The notes under the pieces: model-generated
The model's database searches: none
The model's input: only the letters and a program-made list of their open reading frames with translations
What the model was told of the DNA's origin: nothing
Source of the DNA: Holtermannia corniformis
Taxonomy: Eukaryota; Basidiomycota; Tremellomycetes; Holtermanniales
Direction: 5' to 3'
DNA length: 64,000 bases
Assembly: GCA_001599935.1 (NCBI GenBank)
Contig: BCIJ01000008.1
Span: 250,395 to 314,394 of the forward strand
Shown here: one piece after another, positions 33,801 to 44,425 of the stretch
Numbering within the stretch: position 1 is the stretch's first letter
How the letters are laid out: every line of letters starts with the position of its first letter
Position numbers and translations under genes: made by a program

Positions 33801-35529
33801 CTGCTTCGGCGCACACGTTCCACGTCGACGCCAAGCTCTCCGCTCGGGTCGACCAACACTTGCTCAGCAACGCGCCTATCACCCCGTTCATCGCCTACAC
33901 TCGCATCCGCGAGGCTCTGGCTAAGGAGAACGCCGTTCCGCACGCCGACTCGATCGGGCGCCTGATCCAGGCTTTCTCGAGATTGTCTGACGAGGCCAAG
34001 GTTCGCGAGCTGTACGACCTCGCACAACTCGTGCTGCAGACAGCGTACCCGGACGCTGTGCAGCAGGCCCGCGCCTGGTTCTCGGTCGAAGACCACATGC
34101 TCATTGCCTGCTGCCACCTCGGCCACCTCGAGCAAGCCGGCATGCACCGTGGCAGGATTATTGAACTCGGTGGCGTGCCCAGCGCGGACGCGTATGCGTC
34201 CATGATCTCGAGTGCAAAGGACACAACGGATGACGCCTCGGTCGCGCGTGAACTCTTCGACGAGAGCCAGCGTCTTGGCGTCAGGCCCCACTTGTACCTG
34301 TACAACACCATCATCTCCAAGCTGTCAAAGGCCCGCAAGGCTGAGCTTGCGCTCGAGTTGTTCGTGCACATGAAGGAGGCTGGGATCCGCCCGTCATCGG
34401 TCACTTACGGCGCTGTTATCGTGAGTGTCTTGTCTATGTCGGCGTTCAGGAGCTGATATCTTGCAGAATGCGTGTTGCCGTGTGGGTGACGCCGAGTCTG
34501 CTGCTACTCTGTTCAACGAGATGGTGAACGCTTCAAACTTCAAGCCTCGCGTCCCGCCTTACAAGTGCGTAGTTCCCCGCCGCCCAAACTGTACTGACCC
34601 GCGCAGCACCATGATGCAGCTCTACCTCTACACCCGACCATCTCGCGAACTTGTGCTGCACTACTACGCCGCCATGCAGCAAGCCCGCGTCGCACCGTCC
34701 GCACACACCTACAAGCTCTTGCTCGACGCTTACGGGACTTTGACACCGGTCGACATCCCTGGCATGGAGCGCATTTTCGAGCAGCTCTGCGCCGATTCGC
34801 GCGTCAAGGTCCAGGGCACGCACTGGGCTTCCCTTATCCTCGCTCACGGCACTGCGGGCAAGAATGTCGATCGCGCCGTCGAAGTCTTCGAGTCGTTCTA
34901 CAATCACCCCACCACGCGGCGGGGCGAGCAGCCCGATGCCGTCGTCTGGGAGGCTTTGCTCAACGTCTTTGCGCTTTCTGGGCGAGTTGATGACATGGCC
35001 GTCTACTTTGAGCGCCTCAAGCAATCCGGGGCCCGTGCTACAGCCTATGTCTACAATGCTCTCATCGCTGGCTACTCGTCAGCGGGTCAAATCGAAAAGG
35101 CTCGCGAAGTCTTCGAGACCATGGGCGACAGTGTGACTGGTGAGTTGTTTGCAAGCTGAAGCGCCTGTGCTGACGGTGTCCAGGTGTTGCCGCTCCCAAC
35201 AACCACCCGACTCTGCTCACGTCGTCGGGTCAGGTCAAGCCCTCGACCGTGACAGACTCCCCGACCGATGTCGTCTTCCGCGAACCTTCAACATAGTGAG
35301 TTGAGCACTGCAAGTTCAGACTGGGCTGACTCGATTCGTTAGCGAGGCAATGATCCGCGGCAACTTGCAAGCAGGCGATCGCGCTGCCGCAGAGCTCGTC
35401 TATGCCCGGATGGAGGAACGGTATGTCTACGCTATCTATGTCCTCTTGTCATCGCTGACCGCCAACAGCATGTATCCCCTGGCCGTCGCTATGCGCGCCC
35501 GGGCGATCCTCGACGAGCCCTTCCTGTAG
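30859..35529 (+). CDS. Large mitochondrial pentatricopeptide-repeat (PPR) protein
   Basis: Roughly 1,400 residues. Exon 1 is only 17 nt (intron 30876-30927) and opens a presequence-like N-terminus (MLTKAATHLRPLLRLSHQNL). A Ser/Arg-rich disordered part follows, then a long helical array. PPR-type repeats are clear near YNEMLERDILPNGQTYAIVI and in the C-terminal third: LYLYNTIISKLSKARKAELA, LFVHMKEAGIRPSSVTYGAV, NACCRVGDAESAATLFNEM and YVYNALIAGYSSAGQIEKAR. Fungal PPR proteins of this kind bind organellar transcripts and support mitochondrial mRNA stability or translation; the target is unknown. The last exons are short, and the protein ends RARAILDEPFL. Confidence 0.88.
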
Positions 35530-36192
35530 ACTGCAAAACCTCAGCAATCGCATTTTCGCATTCGCATTCTGCATGGGTTCTTCAGTATCGTGTATTTTAG
35601 ACGTGAATGGGTAATGGATATGCTGCTGGCCTGATGTTCCAAGTCACAATGCGCTACGATCCGCAAGACTGCATTCATAATCGAAGAGGCGGCAGAGCCG
35701 CCGAACCGCTCCGGTCCGGCTCAGGGACTTTCCTGACGCACCGCCGGCAAATTCTCGTTCAAGCGTAAAGCCTTTGCTGCAAGCGAACGCGGAGCAACGC
35801 TGGGTGCCGTGGCGCTCGCCCGTGGCTAAGCGACTGTGTTGCCGACGAGCTCTGGTGCGGGCGATCAGCGCACGCCTGTGCGGGCGCGTCTCCCATTCGA
35901 CCGGCTCATGGTCTCCATGTTTGCGGCGCACACTCGGATTGCTCAATCCAGCAGGCGGGCCGATATGGCGCTACGCCTTTGACGTCGTACGCGCAAAATT
36001 CTTCATGTGAGCGAGGCGGACCCGGTTGCTAGGCAGGTTTGGGTTTGTGATCGTCGATAAGGAGGAGAGTGCGCAACACTGTCGTCGGAGCAGCACGGGC
36101 AAACCGGCAAAAAGGGCCGCAGTATTATCACAGTTTGAGGTAGCACTGCTTGTGGAGCTGCATCACACACAACGACCTGGCGCCGTGAGAAG
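35530..36192. other. Intergenic region between the PPR and kinase genes
   Basis: About 660 bp. A 100-codon minus-strand frame at 35644-35946 lacks an ATG and a domain. Otherwise nothing is visible; the kinase promoter must lie here. Confidence 0.35.
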
Positions 36193-38662
36193 ATGCCGGA
36201 GCAAGTGGCAGGACCTTCGTATACGTCCAAAGCGCCTGCTGGGCCGCAGCACCCTGGTGCCGGCGCTCTCTATGCGTGCGGCTTGTGTGCCGCAGAGCAA
36301 GTTGCCTGGGATGGCGAGGTACGTGCTCAACTCGGTTGCGCCTTGTGTACTGACCGGCGCCTTGCAGTCTGTCATATCTGTCACGCGCAAGGTTGCCTCG
36401 CTGGATGAGCTGTTGGAACGCGGCATTGGCGACTACACCTTTGCGCCCGAAGGGCTACTGGGCAATGGCAAGTTCAGTGCGGTGTATCGAGTCGCAGACA
36501 AGCATGGTTCTTCAGTATGTTCAGTCCACCAGAAGACTGCTCGTACGCTGACGACTTGAAAGGCTGCGCTGAAACATACCCCGCTTTATCCACACCATCC
36601 ATTGATAGCATCACGGCTGCTCCGCGAACCCACCTTATTGGCGCAAATACCGCCATACCCCAACCTGATAGGAGTCCAAGGCTGGCTTCGAACCGCTGAT
36701 GGATTTTACCTCATCGAGGATCTCCCAGAGGGTTATGTGCCGTTGAATACGTTGAGCGAAGGCCATTTGGTAGACCGCAAAACGGCCAGGCGGATCCTTG
36801 ACCAGATGGTCAGCGTGGTGCGAGACGGTCTGCACGAAGGTGGCAGAGTCTGCCACCGGGATCTCAAAGGCGAGAACTGCTTGGTTCATCCGTGAGTCGT
36901 GGTCGATTCAATAAGAGCTATGCTAAGGTGGTCACAGGGAGACTGGTGATATCGTACTTCTTGGTAAGCTTCACCAGCTGTTGCAATTGACGGCGCGCTA
37001 AACGGAGCCGCAGATCTCGGACTGGCGACGCATTATTCTGCTTCACGCCCCAAGCTCACCACATGCTGTGGTAGCCCAGCTTTCCACGTTTGTATCTCAT
37101 GCATGTGTCAGTACCCCGTTGACCACGTCGCAGAGTCCCGAAATCGTCGATGCACTCAATCAACCGCCCGGCGCAGTCACCTACTACGGTCCCGAACTCG
37201 ACATCTGGTGCCTCGCCCTCACCATCCTTTCGCTGTTGTTGCAAGTCCGCTTCCCTCTCGGCCCCTCGCATGCGTCCATACCAGCGATGCGCCAGCGCGT
37301 GCTCGAAGCACTGTTTCAGCTTGACCGACTGTACCCCAGGGATGGCCTTGTCGGCCGTGAGCGAGACGACTGGGAGCGCGTCCGTGCCGCTTTGCGCGAC
37401 TTTCTCGACGTCGATGCCAAACGACGTATGGCGGCGTTCAAAAGATACGACGTTGGCGAGGAGATCAAGGCTAAAGTCAAGGAGGGCAAGAAGGTAATGG
37501 CAGATCGGCAGTGTAAGTCCTGCAAAAGCTGTCCAAGACCCAACTGAGCGATGTTACAGTCAAGACGACCAGCTTCATTCCCGCAGAAGTCAAGTACACT
37601 CTACCGATTTACATGGTAGAGCCGTCTCTGCAGCCCGGCCAGCGCACCATCACGTTCCTCAACCCTACAAACGAGAGCGACAAGCGCGTGTACTCGTACA
37701 TCAAATACCTGTTACGTTCGGCCGGTATTCTCTACCACGCCGTGTCATGTACCGACGGCAAAGCGATCCTGCAAGTCGTCGTGCCACTCTCAGCTGCCAT
37801 CAGCGCTTCAACAACCCCCGCTGCACTGCCTGCACAAACCCCAGCTGAAACCCAAGGGCCACCACCATCCCTACTTGCAACACTGCTCTCACCCCTCGTG
37901 CACCGCCGACCGGCTGCTCAACGCTCCGTATCCATGCCAGCTGTCCCCAAACCTATACCGACACCGCCTACCGGCGCCAGCAGTGCGCGCAAGGGTAAAG
38001 AATGGGCTGTACAGGCATGGCTCAGTATCGAGTCGCGACACTCATGCGGTGATCGCTCGAGCAAGACTACGCCCGATGCATCGCCTGCACTCGCTGGGCG
38101 GACCAAGCGACGATCTGAATCACCCGTATCGCCAGCGATGCCAATCACGCCGGTGCTCGACCTCTCTGAACTCGGCAACGATGTGTCCTCTGTCTCTGAC
38201 GACTCAGATACGGTTGTCATCACGTTGTCCGATCCACGACTATACCACGTCGTGCGTGATGCCCTCGCCGTCCCCGTCGAGCCACTGGCCAAGACTACCA
38301 AGCAACCGTCGTCCGAGCGCGGTCGCCGCCGCGCCACCAAGCCCGCAGCCACCGCGCCCGAAGACGAGATCACAATCGTCAGCGCCGACCGCAGCCCGGT
38401 CGTCCTGCCCGATCCAAACGACTCCGACATTTCAAAGTCGAAGCGCTCGCAGTCTGCCGAGACGATCATTGCCGTCGACGAAGGCGAAGGCGACGGGGGT
38501 GAGAAGCCGGCAAGGCATAAGCGCATGTCACCGCAGCGTGGCCGGCGCAAGGCGGGGGGGTTGCTTGAGGAACTGTTTGGCGGGCGGCTGGCGGAGTGGA
38601 CGATGCCGGGCTATGGGCGGGCGAGTAGCGTGCCGCCTGGCGGGGTTGTGGTCAGGGACTGA
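36193..38662 (+). CDS. Serine/threonine protein kinase with a disordered C-terminal extension
   Basis: A protein kinase domain follows a short leader: Gly-rich loop LLGNGKFSAVYRVAD, ATP-binding Lys in AALKHTPLYP (just after an intron), catalytic loop HRDLKGENCL, metal motif DLGLA in place of DFG, and CCGSPAFHSPEIV in the activation segment with an APE-like end. The substrate lobe (YGPELDIWCLALTILSLLLQ) is normal. After the kinase comes FKTTSFIPAEVKYTLPIYMV and TITFLNPTNESDKRVYSYIK, a compact C-terminal module. A long Ser/Pro/Lys-rich disordered tail of about 250 residues ends GYGRASSVPPGGVVVRD. The domain resembles the Ran1/Sks1/Vhs1 group loosely; subfamily is uncertain. One exon is only 26 nt (ETGDIVLL). 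Confidence 0.85.
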
Positions 38663-39206
38663 GCCGGGTTGTTTGCAGCATGCATTTTTGGTGACATTGC
38701 TTGCGGCATAACAGGTGGCAATGGTCAGCATTGGGTATTCGTCGGTATCGTTCTTCGCTCTCACCGGATTGGACTAGTCTGTGCGACAATCGATTGATAT
38801 CGTCGTCACAGGTCTCCGGACACGGGTGCGTATCTATCCAGGACGTTGTCAGCATAGCAAGAAGCTACGCTGGGCGCGGTTGGCGCATGCGGCGTGGCGA
38901 ACAAGACAAGGACCAGGGCTCGCCTGATTAGGCGAAAGAAGCGCAGCCGAGACCTTTGACTTGGCTCAGTGCAGTTTGTGCGCACTAGCGCACTGTTCGA
39001 TCGCATACGCTGACTGAAGGGAGAACTAGTCTTCACGTATCTAGGAGCTGTGAATAAGCAGCTGGTTCGAGTCATCCGTACCTGGCACCTGTGCTGTGTA
39101 GACAGCCAGCCGTCGATCTCCAGTGTCCGTCAAGGTGCATGGCTACAAATCATATATACAACCCAAAAAGTCCATCAAGAAGCTTCGTCATCGCTGCCAC
39201 ACCACC
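38663..39206. other. Convergent intergenic region
   Basis: No supported gene. A TGGCTCAGTG-like and a GGTTCGAGTC-like stretch lie 100 bp apart but do not form a tRNA. Confidence 0.35.
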
Positions 39207-40019
39207 TCAAACCTCTCTCAGCAACCTGCGGCGCCTGTTCTCTCTCTCTTCCCTGCCTTCTCGCAGCGTCCTCCCAGGCGTCAACTCCTCGCCCTCGCCC
39301 TCGCCCTCTTCGTCGTCATCCTCGGCCTCATCGATCGATCTGGGATCGACCGTGCTCAATTTACTCCTCACCCTCGCGCTCTTTGGCGTCCGTGACGAGC
39401 TCGGACTCGGCAAGTGCACATACGTGTCACTGAGTGCTGGCGGAATGTTTTCCTGGTTCGTCTCGATTGAGGATGGCGAGTTCGAGGTTGGGGTTGTTGG
39501 AGTCTGGACTGGCCGTGTCGGTGTGGGACGCGAGCTGGGCGTTAGGATTGCCCGGTTTCGGATCGGCCGTGAGGGTGGATCGGTGAAGATTGTGAAGCCT
39601 GGATCGTGCACGTCGATGTTGGAGTCGCGCTCGCGCGTGGTGATGGGTGGGGAGGGGGCTAGGGTCGGTTTGATCGGCGAGCCAGCCAGAGGTGTCGCAT
39701 ACGTATATGTTCGTGGACTACTAGTACCCCTGTCAGCCAGGCAGACGACGAGCGTGACATACGTTTGAGCGACCTCATCTGCAAACAGTCGGCGTGCGGG
39801 ACTGGTTCCACTGAGACCCGCACCGGTGTCCACCCGCCTACTCTTCGGCGTCACAACCCTACCGGCAGGCGAGTGCGCCCTCTTACTCGGCACCAACGAG
39901 ACGCTGACACTGAGCTTGGTCGGTGATCCAAAGGAAGCGGAAGAGGAAGCGGTTGCGTTTGCAATGGGAGGGAACAGGGAGAGCGGCAGCGCTGCGAGTG
40001 GCTCGCGATGGCGTGGCAT
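39207..40019 (-). CDS. Low-complexity Ser/Thr/Pro-rich protein of unknown function
   Basis: 270 residues without splicing; a 33-nt candidate intron after DEVAQ would keep the frame and give 259. I do not recognise it. Many SP/TP sites (SPAGRVVTPKSRR, TPLAGSPIKPTLAPSPP, STVDPRS) suggest a proline-directed kinase substrate. A QENIPP stretch resembles KEN-like degrons. There is an acidic block (DEAEDDDEEGEGEGEE) and a basic end (REERENRRRRLLREV). It could be a cell-cycle regulated nuclear factor, but this rests on composition only. Confidence 0.6.
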   Translation of the reverse strand: MPRHREPLAALPLSLFPPIANATASSSASFGSPTKLSVSVSLVPSKRAHSPAGRVVTPKSRRVDTGAGLSGTSPARRLFADEVAQTYVTLVVCLADRGTSSPRTYTYATPLAGSPIKPTLAPSPPITTRERDSNIDVHDPGFTIFTDPPSRPIRNRAILTPSSRPTPTRPVQTPTTPTSNSPSSIETNQENIPPALSDTYVHLPSPSSSRTPKSARVRSKLSTVDPRSIDEAEDDDEEGEGEGEELTPGRTLREGREERENRRRRLLREV

Positions 40020-40414
40020 CGTGTCGTGTTGGAGCTTGAGTTAAGCTAACTTGCGGGTGCTGACAAGATCCGTTGGTCGTCGTGGGCGGTGGCAAGAGGA
40101 CAATGGGAACAAACAAATCAGTGACGAAGCACGGCGCTCGAGTGCGTGGCTGCCGGATCGGGGTACAATGAGAAATCCTGCTAAACCCTAAGCGGGGATA
40201 TCCGGGGTTAGGGTTCGCACAACCCCTTACTTGCCGGCCTCCGCATCAGCCAGCTTGCAATGATCAATAATGCAATGTCATGACATGTAGAGATCGCCAG
40301 AGGGCACAGGCGGTGTCTATAAACCACTCGCGCCAAGCTGGGTTTTGGGTCGAGGAGAAAGGGGGTAATCCGACAACAAAGCAAAGATACTCTACGAGAC
40401 GCAAAGACAAGAGC
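40020..40414. other. Intergenic region with a telomere-like inverted repeat
   Basis: The gap between the low-complexity gene and TCTP (both on the minus strand) holds no gene. It contains the 32-bp imperfect palindrome at 40184-40215 with AACCCTAA and TTAGGGTT arms. Confidence 0.5.
40184..40215. repeat. Imperfect palindrome with TTAGGGTT arms
   Basis: Arms AACCCTAA and TTAGGGTT flank a core centred on GGATATCC. The arms are identical to telomeric repeat units of many fungi, facing each other. It could be a Myb/Tbf1-type binding site, a scar of telomere-like sequence, or coincidence. Confidence 0.6.
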
Positions 40415-41186
40415 TTAGATCTTGTACTGCAAGCGTGTTAGCGGGCTCTGAATGGGCTCTGCGAGCACAACCTACTCCGTGGAGTCCGTCCTTCCAGTAG
40501 GTCAGGTACGGGGTCGTGCCGTCCTCACGGTAGTTCTGGCCAGGTGTCAGCACGAATACACGAGTGCTACTGCTTGGCCTATGCGTCGATTGACCGACGT
40601 AAAGGACCGCAGCAGGATTCGACTCACAAGAAGGACGACCATGCCCTCGGGGTTCATGCTCTCGCCGACGTAGAACTCGTAGTCCTTGAAGCCGCCGACA
40701 ATCTTCTTGGCGAAAGCCTGAGCACCCTTCTCAAAGGCCTCGACGCGCTCGGGGCTCTTCTCCTGGAGCTTGGCCTTGACGGTCTTCATGTAGCCCTTGA
40801 GGTAGGTGAGGTACGACTTCTTGTCGAACGAAGTCGCGGTCAAACGGAACGAGTGGACAACGTTGTTGACCTGCTCGGCACCGTTCTCGAGCGCCTCCTC
40901 GGCCTCCTCGGCGGAAGGGTTGCCACCTGAACAATGCGTTAGCTCTGTAGACCGAGATGGCGCAGCGTTGCGCCACCCGTTGCTACTCAGCACACGCACC
41001 AATGTCAACCTCGCCCTCCTTGACAATGATCATCTGACAGTCAATCTCGTACGCAATGTCGTCGACGACCTTGCTGTAGGTCGCATCAGGTCGCGCTCTG
41101 GCCCTGGTACAGCAGCTGTGACTCACAACTCGTACGCGTCCGAGAGCATCTCGTCACCGGTGATAACGTCCTGGAAGATGAGCATG
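40415..41186 (-). CDS. Translationally controlled tumour protein homolog (TCTP)
   Basis: About 165 residues, clearly TCTP: MLIFQDVITGDEMLSDAYE at the start, VVDDIAYEIDCQMIIVKEG, NPSAEEAEEALENGAEQVNN, VVHSFRLTATSFDKKSYLTY, LKGYMKTVKAKLQEKSPERV, FYVGESMNPEGMVVLLNYR and PYLTYWKDGLHGYKI. TCTP is an abundant cytosolic protein linked to translation, growth control and stress (Tma19 in yeast). At least four short introns are needed. The final exon encodes only YKI and the stop. Like RACK1 and eIF1A nearby, it is expected to be highly expressed. Confidence 0.95.
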
Positions 41187-41386
41187 GTGGGCGAGGTGGA
41201 TTGCTAGTGTTTTGGGTAGGAGGGTGAGGTCTGGCGGGAGTGAAGACTGTAAAATCCAGCCAACGGGGTTAACCGCCACTTCGGCGATTCGGTGTTTTCG
41301 GTCAACCCGCCAAACCCCCACCGCTCTCGGCCCAGCACAGACATCCCGGTTTCTTCTTCCTCCACCACCCGAAAGCAATCATCACC

Positions 41387-42795
41387 ATGAGCGACAACGA
41401 CGGTATGTCAACCTCCAGCCTCAGCCTCAGCCTCAGCTTCAGCCGCGAGTCGCGCTCGAGCTCGCGCCGTGTTCGCGCGCATGACCCCGGATCGGCAGCC
41501 AATGTTGTGCTCCACTCGCGTCGGTCGTACCCGTCTTGTCGACCGTCCAGCCTCGATCGAGTCTTGCGAGCCCAATGTCGAGTCACGCTATAGCCTGCTG
41601 TTGTGCTGGATGCCCTGTTCGCCCTTCGCGCCCGGTCCATCAGCATCAGTAGTTACCGCACCGCGTCGAGTCTCAGCCAGCCGCTTCGTACCATCGATCC
41701 GCGTCTTCCCCCCTAGCTCCAGCCGATCGATGACTGTACGACATTTCCTGACGCGCTCTCTTGCTTTTCAGCCTACCGCCCGCCCGCCCAGGAGGACTCT
41801 TACCCCGCGCGCGACCGCTCTCGCGAGCGTGAGCGTGAGCGCTCAAGGTCGCCCGCTCGTCGTGAGCGCAGCGCTAGCCCGCGCCGCAATGGCGACGGTG
41901 ACAGGCGGTCAGTCTCCCGTGACCAGCACGAGGTCGTACTCACCCTCGACCGCAGTGACCGCGCACCGCCTCAACAGGAAGAGTCGGTCAACCCGGGTAA
42001 CAACCTGCACGTGTCGGGCTTGGCTCGCCAAGTCGATGTCCCATTGCTCGAAGAGGTCTTTGGCAAGGCCGGCAAGGTATGTCTGGCCCGCTGCACCTGG
42101 CCCGTTGCTAACTCGCGCCATAGGTCCAGAAGGCTTCGATCATGTTCGACCCTCACTCGCGCGAGTCGCGTGGCTTTGGCTTCGTAATGATGGACACTCC
42201 CGAGGACGCCGCTGCCGCTATCGACCAGTGCTCTGGCCTGAACCTCGAGGGCAAGACCATCTCGGTCACGCACGTGGGTCTTCTGCTCATATACGCGTTC
42301 GTCGAGCTGACGCGCTTGCAGGCCAAGCGCGCCAAACCCAGGTCGCCCACTCCGGGTCGCTACCACGGCGTCAAGATGGACGGCCCGGGTGGTTTCCGTG
42401 GTGGCTATGGTCGGTTTTTCTTTCCGCAACCGAGTTCAGCCTGACGAACATGATAGAAGACCGGCCGTACCAGCCGCGATCATACGACGCGCGCTACTCT
42501 GACCGTGGACCTCCCCCTTCGCGTTGTCCGTATAGCATCCGGCCTTGAGCCAGACAGTACAGTTCAGTCGGCTGATTTGTTCAGCAGACGATGACCGCGA
42601 CCGCCGCTATGACGATCGCCCACGCTACGACGACCGTCGCGGCTACGACCGCTACGATCGGTGAGTCTACCCGTTCCCACTTTGGTTCGTACTGACCCTC
42701 GCAGTGACCGCGAGTACGCTCCCCGTGGCCCGCCCGCCGAGCGCGGCTACGACCGTCGCGACGAGCGCCCGCGCTACGACGACAGACGCTACTAG
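41387..42795 (+). CDS. Tra2-like SR protein with one RRM
   Basis: An RNA-binding protein of about 290 residues: an Arg/Ser/Glu-rich head (RSREREREREERSRSP-type), a single RRM with RNP2-like NLHVSGLARQV and RNP1 RGFGFVMMDT, then a KPRSPTPGRYHG linker of the kind found after the Tra2 RRM, and an Arg/Asp/Tyr/Gly-rich tail (YDDRPRYDDRRGYDRYDR). It probably acts in exon recognition and pre-mRNA splicing in the nucleus. Exon 1 is 16 nt (MSDND plus one base). Intron 1 (41403-41771) is 369 nt, by far the longest seen here, and stays open into an SR-like frame. The last exons are short. The start is divergent to TCTP by 200 bp. Confidence 0.88.
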
Positions 42796-42895
42796 GCGCG
42801 TTCATGGCTCGTGCGTGGGTAAGTATGGTTCTGGTTCTCCTTGTCAAAAATACATAGGCGCAATGTTAGGTTTTTCCGTGTTACGACCACGTCCG

Positions 42896-43840
42896 TCATT
42901 TAGCTTTGACAGCCGCAGCCGCCGCTTGTGTGTTTTGACCGTGCGCGGCGGCAATCTGGGCCGCGACGGCATCAGGTGTGGCTTCCCACCCGGGTCCAGC
43001 CTGTGGCATGCTGCCAGTGTTCTTGTCCTTGTCCAGTGCTTCTGTCATGCGGCGGCCAAAGAAGACGCGCTTGAGAGCTTTACCGGCTTCATTGGCTTTC
43101 ATCTTGAGAGCCGACGGCTTGGCTTGTGCTGCTGTCTCGTCTGCACCCGTCGCAGGCTGGCCCTCGCCGTCGGCAGACTTGGCTGCCTTCTTCTTCGCCT
43201 CTGCCTTTTCCATTTCCTCCTTCTCCTTGCGAAACCGCTCATCCCACTTTGGCTTCTCCTTCTCTCTCCTCGCCATGGTCTGCTCCTTGGTCTCGCCCTT
43301 CATCTTCTTCTCCTCGGCAGCGTCATACATCTGCTTGACCGTCAACTTTGTAGTCTTGCGTGCCGCCTTTTCCTTTTTCCGTTTCTCATCCCACATCGGC
43401 TTCTCCTTGTCCCTCCGCTTCTTGGTCTGTTCAGGCGTCTCACCGGCCGTCTTGCGCTTTTCACGCGCTTGGTACTCTTCTTCAACGGTCAGCGACTTCT
43501 TCTTCCCACTGGGATCCGAGTCGCGGCTGGACGGTTTCGGAGGTGGTGCTTTGGCATCGGCCGCGTACGCGGGCTTGAGCAGCTGGCCAAAGATGACGAC
43601 TAGGAAGAGGAGGGCGCCGCAAGAGAGCATGGCAAAGGCCGTGACGGTCATGCGGCCGCCGGCGGAATAGGGCAGGATCAACGGCGTTGCGCGAAGGTAC
43701 GCGAGGTGACGCGCTTGGGGGCTGGCAAACGTTTGCTGCGCTACGATCATGAGTGTCGAGACCAAATCAGGTTTCTGGCAGTTACCTAGCGGAACAGGTG
43801 GCGGTGCTGGAGGACGGCGATATTCTTCTTGGATGATCAA
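42896..43840 (-). CDS. Single-pass membrane protein with a duplicated charged repeat
   Basis: 314 residues in one open frame; family not recognised. One hydrophobic helix near residue 70 (FAMLSCGALLFLVVIFGQLL) separates a Pro-rich head from a long Lys/Glu-rich tail. The tail contains two tandem copies of an approximately 45-residue unit. Copy 1 begins LTVEEEYQAREKRKTAGETP and ends KPMWDEKRKKEK; copy 2 begins LTVKQMYDAAEEKKMKGETK and ends KPKWDERFRKEK. The unit is predicted to be helical. The C-terminal part is Ala-rich. It may be a mitochondrial or ER membrane protein; direction of insertion is unclear. The start lies downstream of the 44 kb membrane protein gene on the same strand. Confidence 0.65.
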   Translation of the reverse strand: MIIQEEYRRPPAPPPVPLGNCQKPDLVSTLMIVAQQTFASPQARHLAYLRATPLILPYSAGGRMTVTAFAMLSCGALLFLVVIFGQLLKPAYAADAKAPPPKPSSRDSDPSGKKKSLTVEEEYQAREKRKTAGETPEQTKKRRDKEKPMWDEKRKKEKAARKTTKLTVKQMYDAAEEKKMKGETKEQTMARREKEKPKWDERFRKEKEEMEKAEAKKKAAKSADGEGQPATGADETAAQAKPSALKMKANEAGKALKRVFFGRRMTEALDKDKNTGSMPQAGPGWEATPDAVAAQIAAAHGQNTQAAAAAVKAK

Positions 43841-43930
43841 TGGCGGGCGATGTCGCCGTGGCGGTGGTGGCGGCGGTTTCGGTGGGGGACAAAAGGAAGG
43901 GAAAAGACGGCAGAGCAGCTCTGCACCCGG

Positions 43931-44425
43931 TCAGCGTGCGTTGCGATACTCTACGCACTGACGTCGTTCGGCCTCTTCTTGCTGATTGGCGACTGGCGGC
44001 TGCGCTCGTCGGTGTTGGCCCCAGCCTGGCGCTCCGGTTGAACCTCGCGGCTCTTGGCTATGCCGCTGTTGATAGGGTTGTTCATGTCGACCATAGTAGC
44101 CAGGCGGAACTTGACTTTGCCCATACGGACCGGCCTGTGGCACAGGTCTGACCTTTGCTTGCCCGTCGCCCGCAATCCACCCTCCGATCCCCTTCATCCC
44201 GCCCGGTACTACAAGACACCCGACGACGACGACGGCCGTGACCGCTATGAACCCACCCGTGGCCCACAGCTGGTCAGTCGAGACTGGCAAGTTGGACGTA
44301 TCGGGTGGACGCGCTCCAAAGCCAAACAGCAAGAGCGGGAAGAGCGGGATGCAAAAGAGCCCGAGTAACGCTAGAGTCGAGAGAGAGCCATCAGACGGTG
44401 GCTGGATCGGTGCCGCTGGGTCCAT
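43931..44425 (-). CDS. Two-helix membrane protein of unknown function
   Basis: 164 residues. Two hydrophobic stretches, LSTLALLGLFCIPLFPLLLF and WATGGFIAVTAVVVVGCLVV, make a small hairpin membrane protein. After them comes GGMKGIGGWIAGDGQAK and then a hydrophilic tail rich in Q, P, Y and G (GPYGQSQVPPGYYGRHEQPY). I do not recognise the family. It is transcribed in the same direction as the repeat-containing membrane protein, 90 bp upstream of it. Confidence 0.6.
   Translation of the reverse strand: MDPAAPIQPPSDGSLSTLALLGLFCIPLFPLLLFGFGARPPDTSNLPVSTDQLWATGGFIAVTAVVVVGCLVVPGGMKGIGGWIAGDGQAKVRPVPQAGPYGQSQVPPGYYGRHEQPYQQRHSQEPRGSTGAPGWGQHRRAQPPVANQQEEAERRQCVEYRNAR

Noticed and set aside
35644..35946. 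100-codon minus-strand open frame
   Set aside because: It begins with a non-ATG codon, has no domain, no splice context and an arginine-rich composition typical of a chance frame in GC-rich DNA.
38955..39075. A-box-like TGGCTCAGTG and B-box-like GGTTCGAGTC suggesting a tRNA
   Set aside because: They are about 100 bp apart, no acceptor stem can be paired around them, and no anticodon arm is visible.
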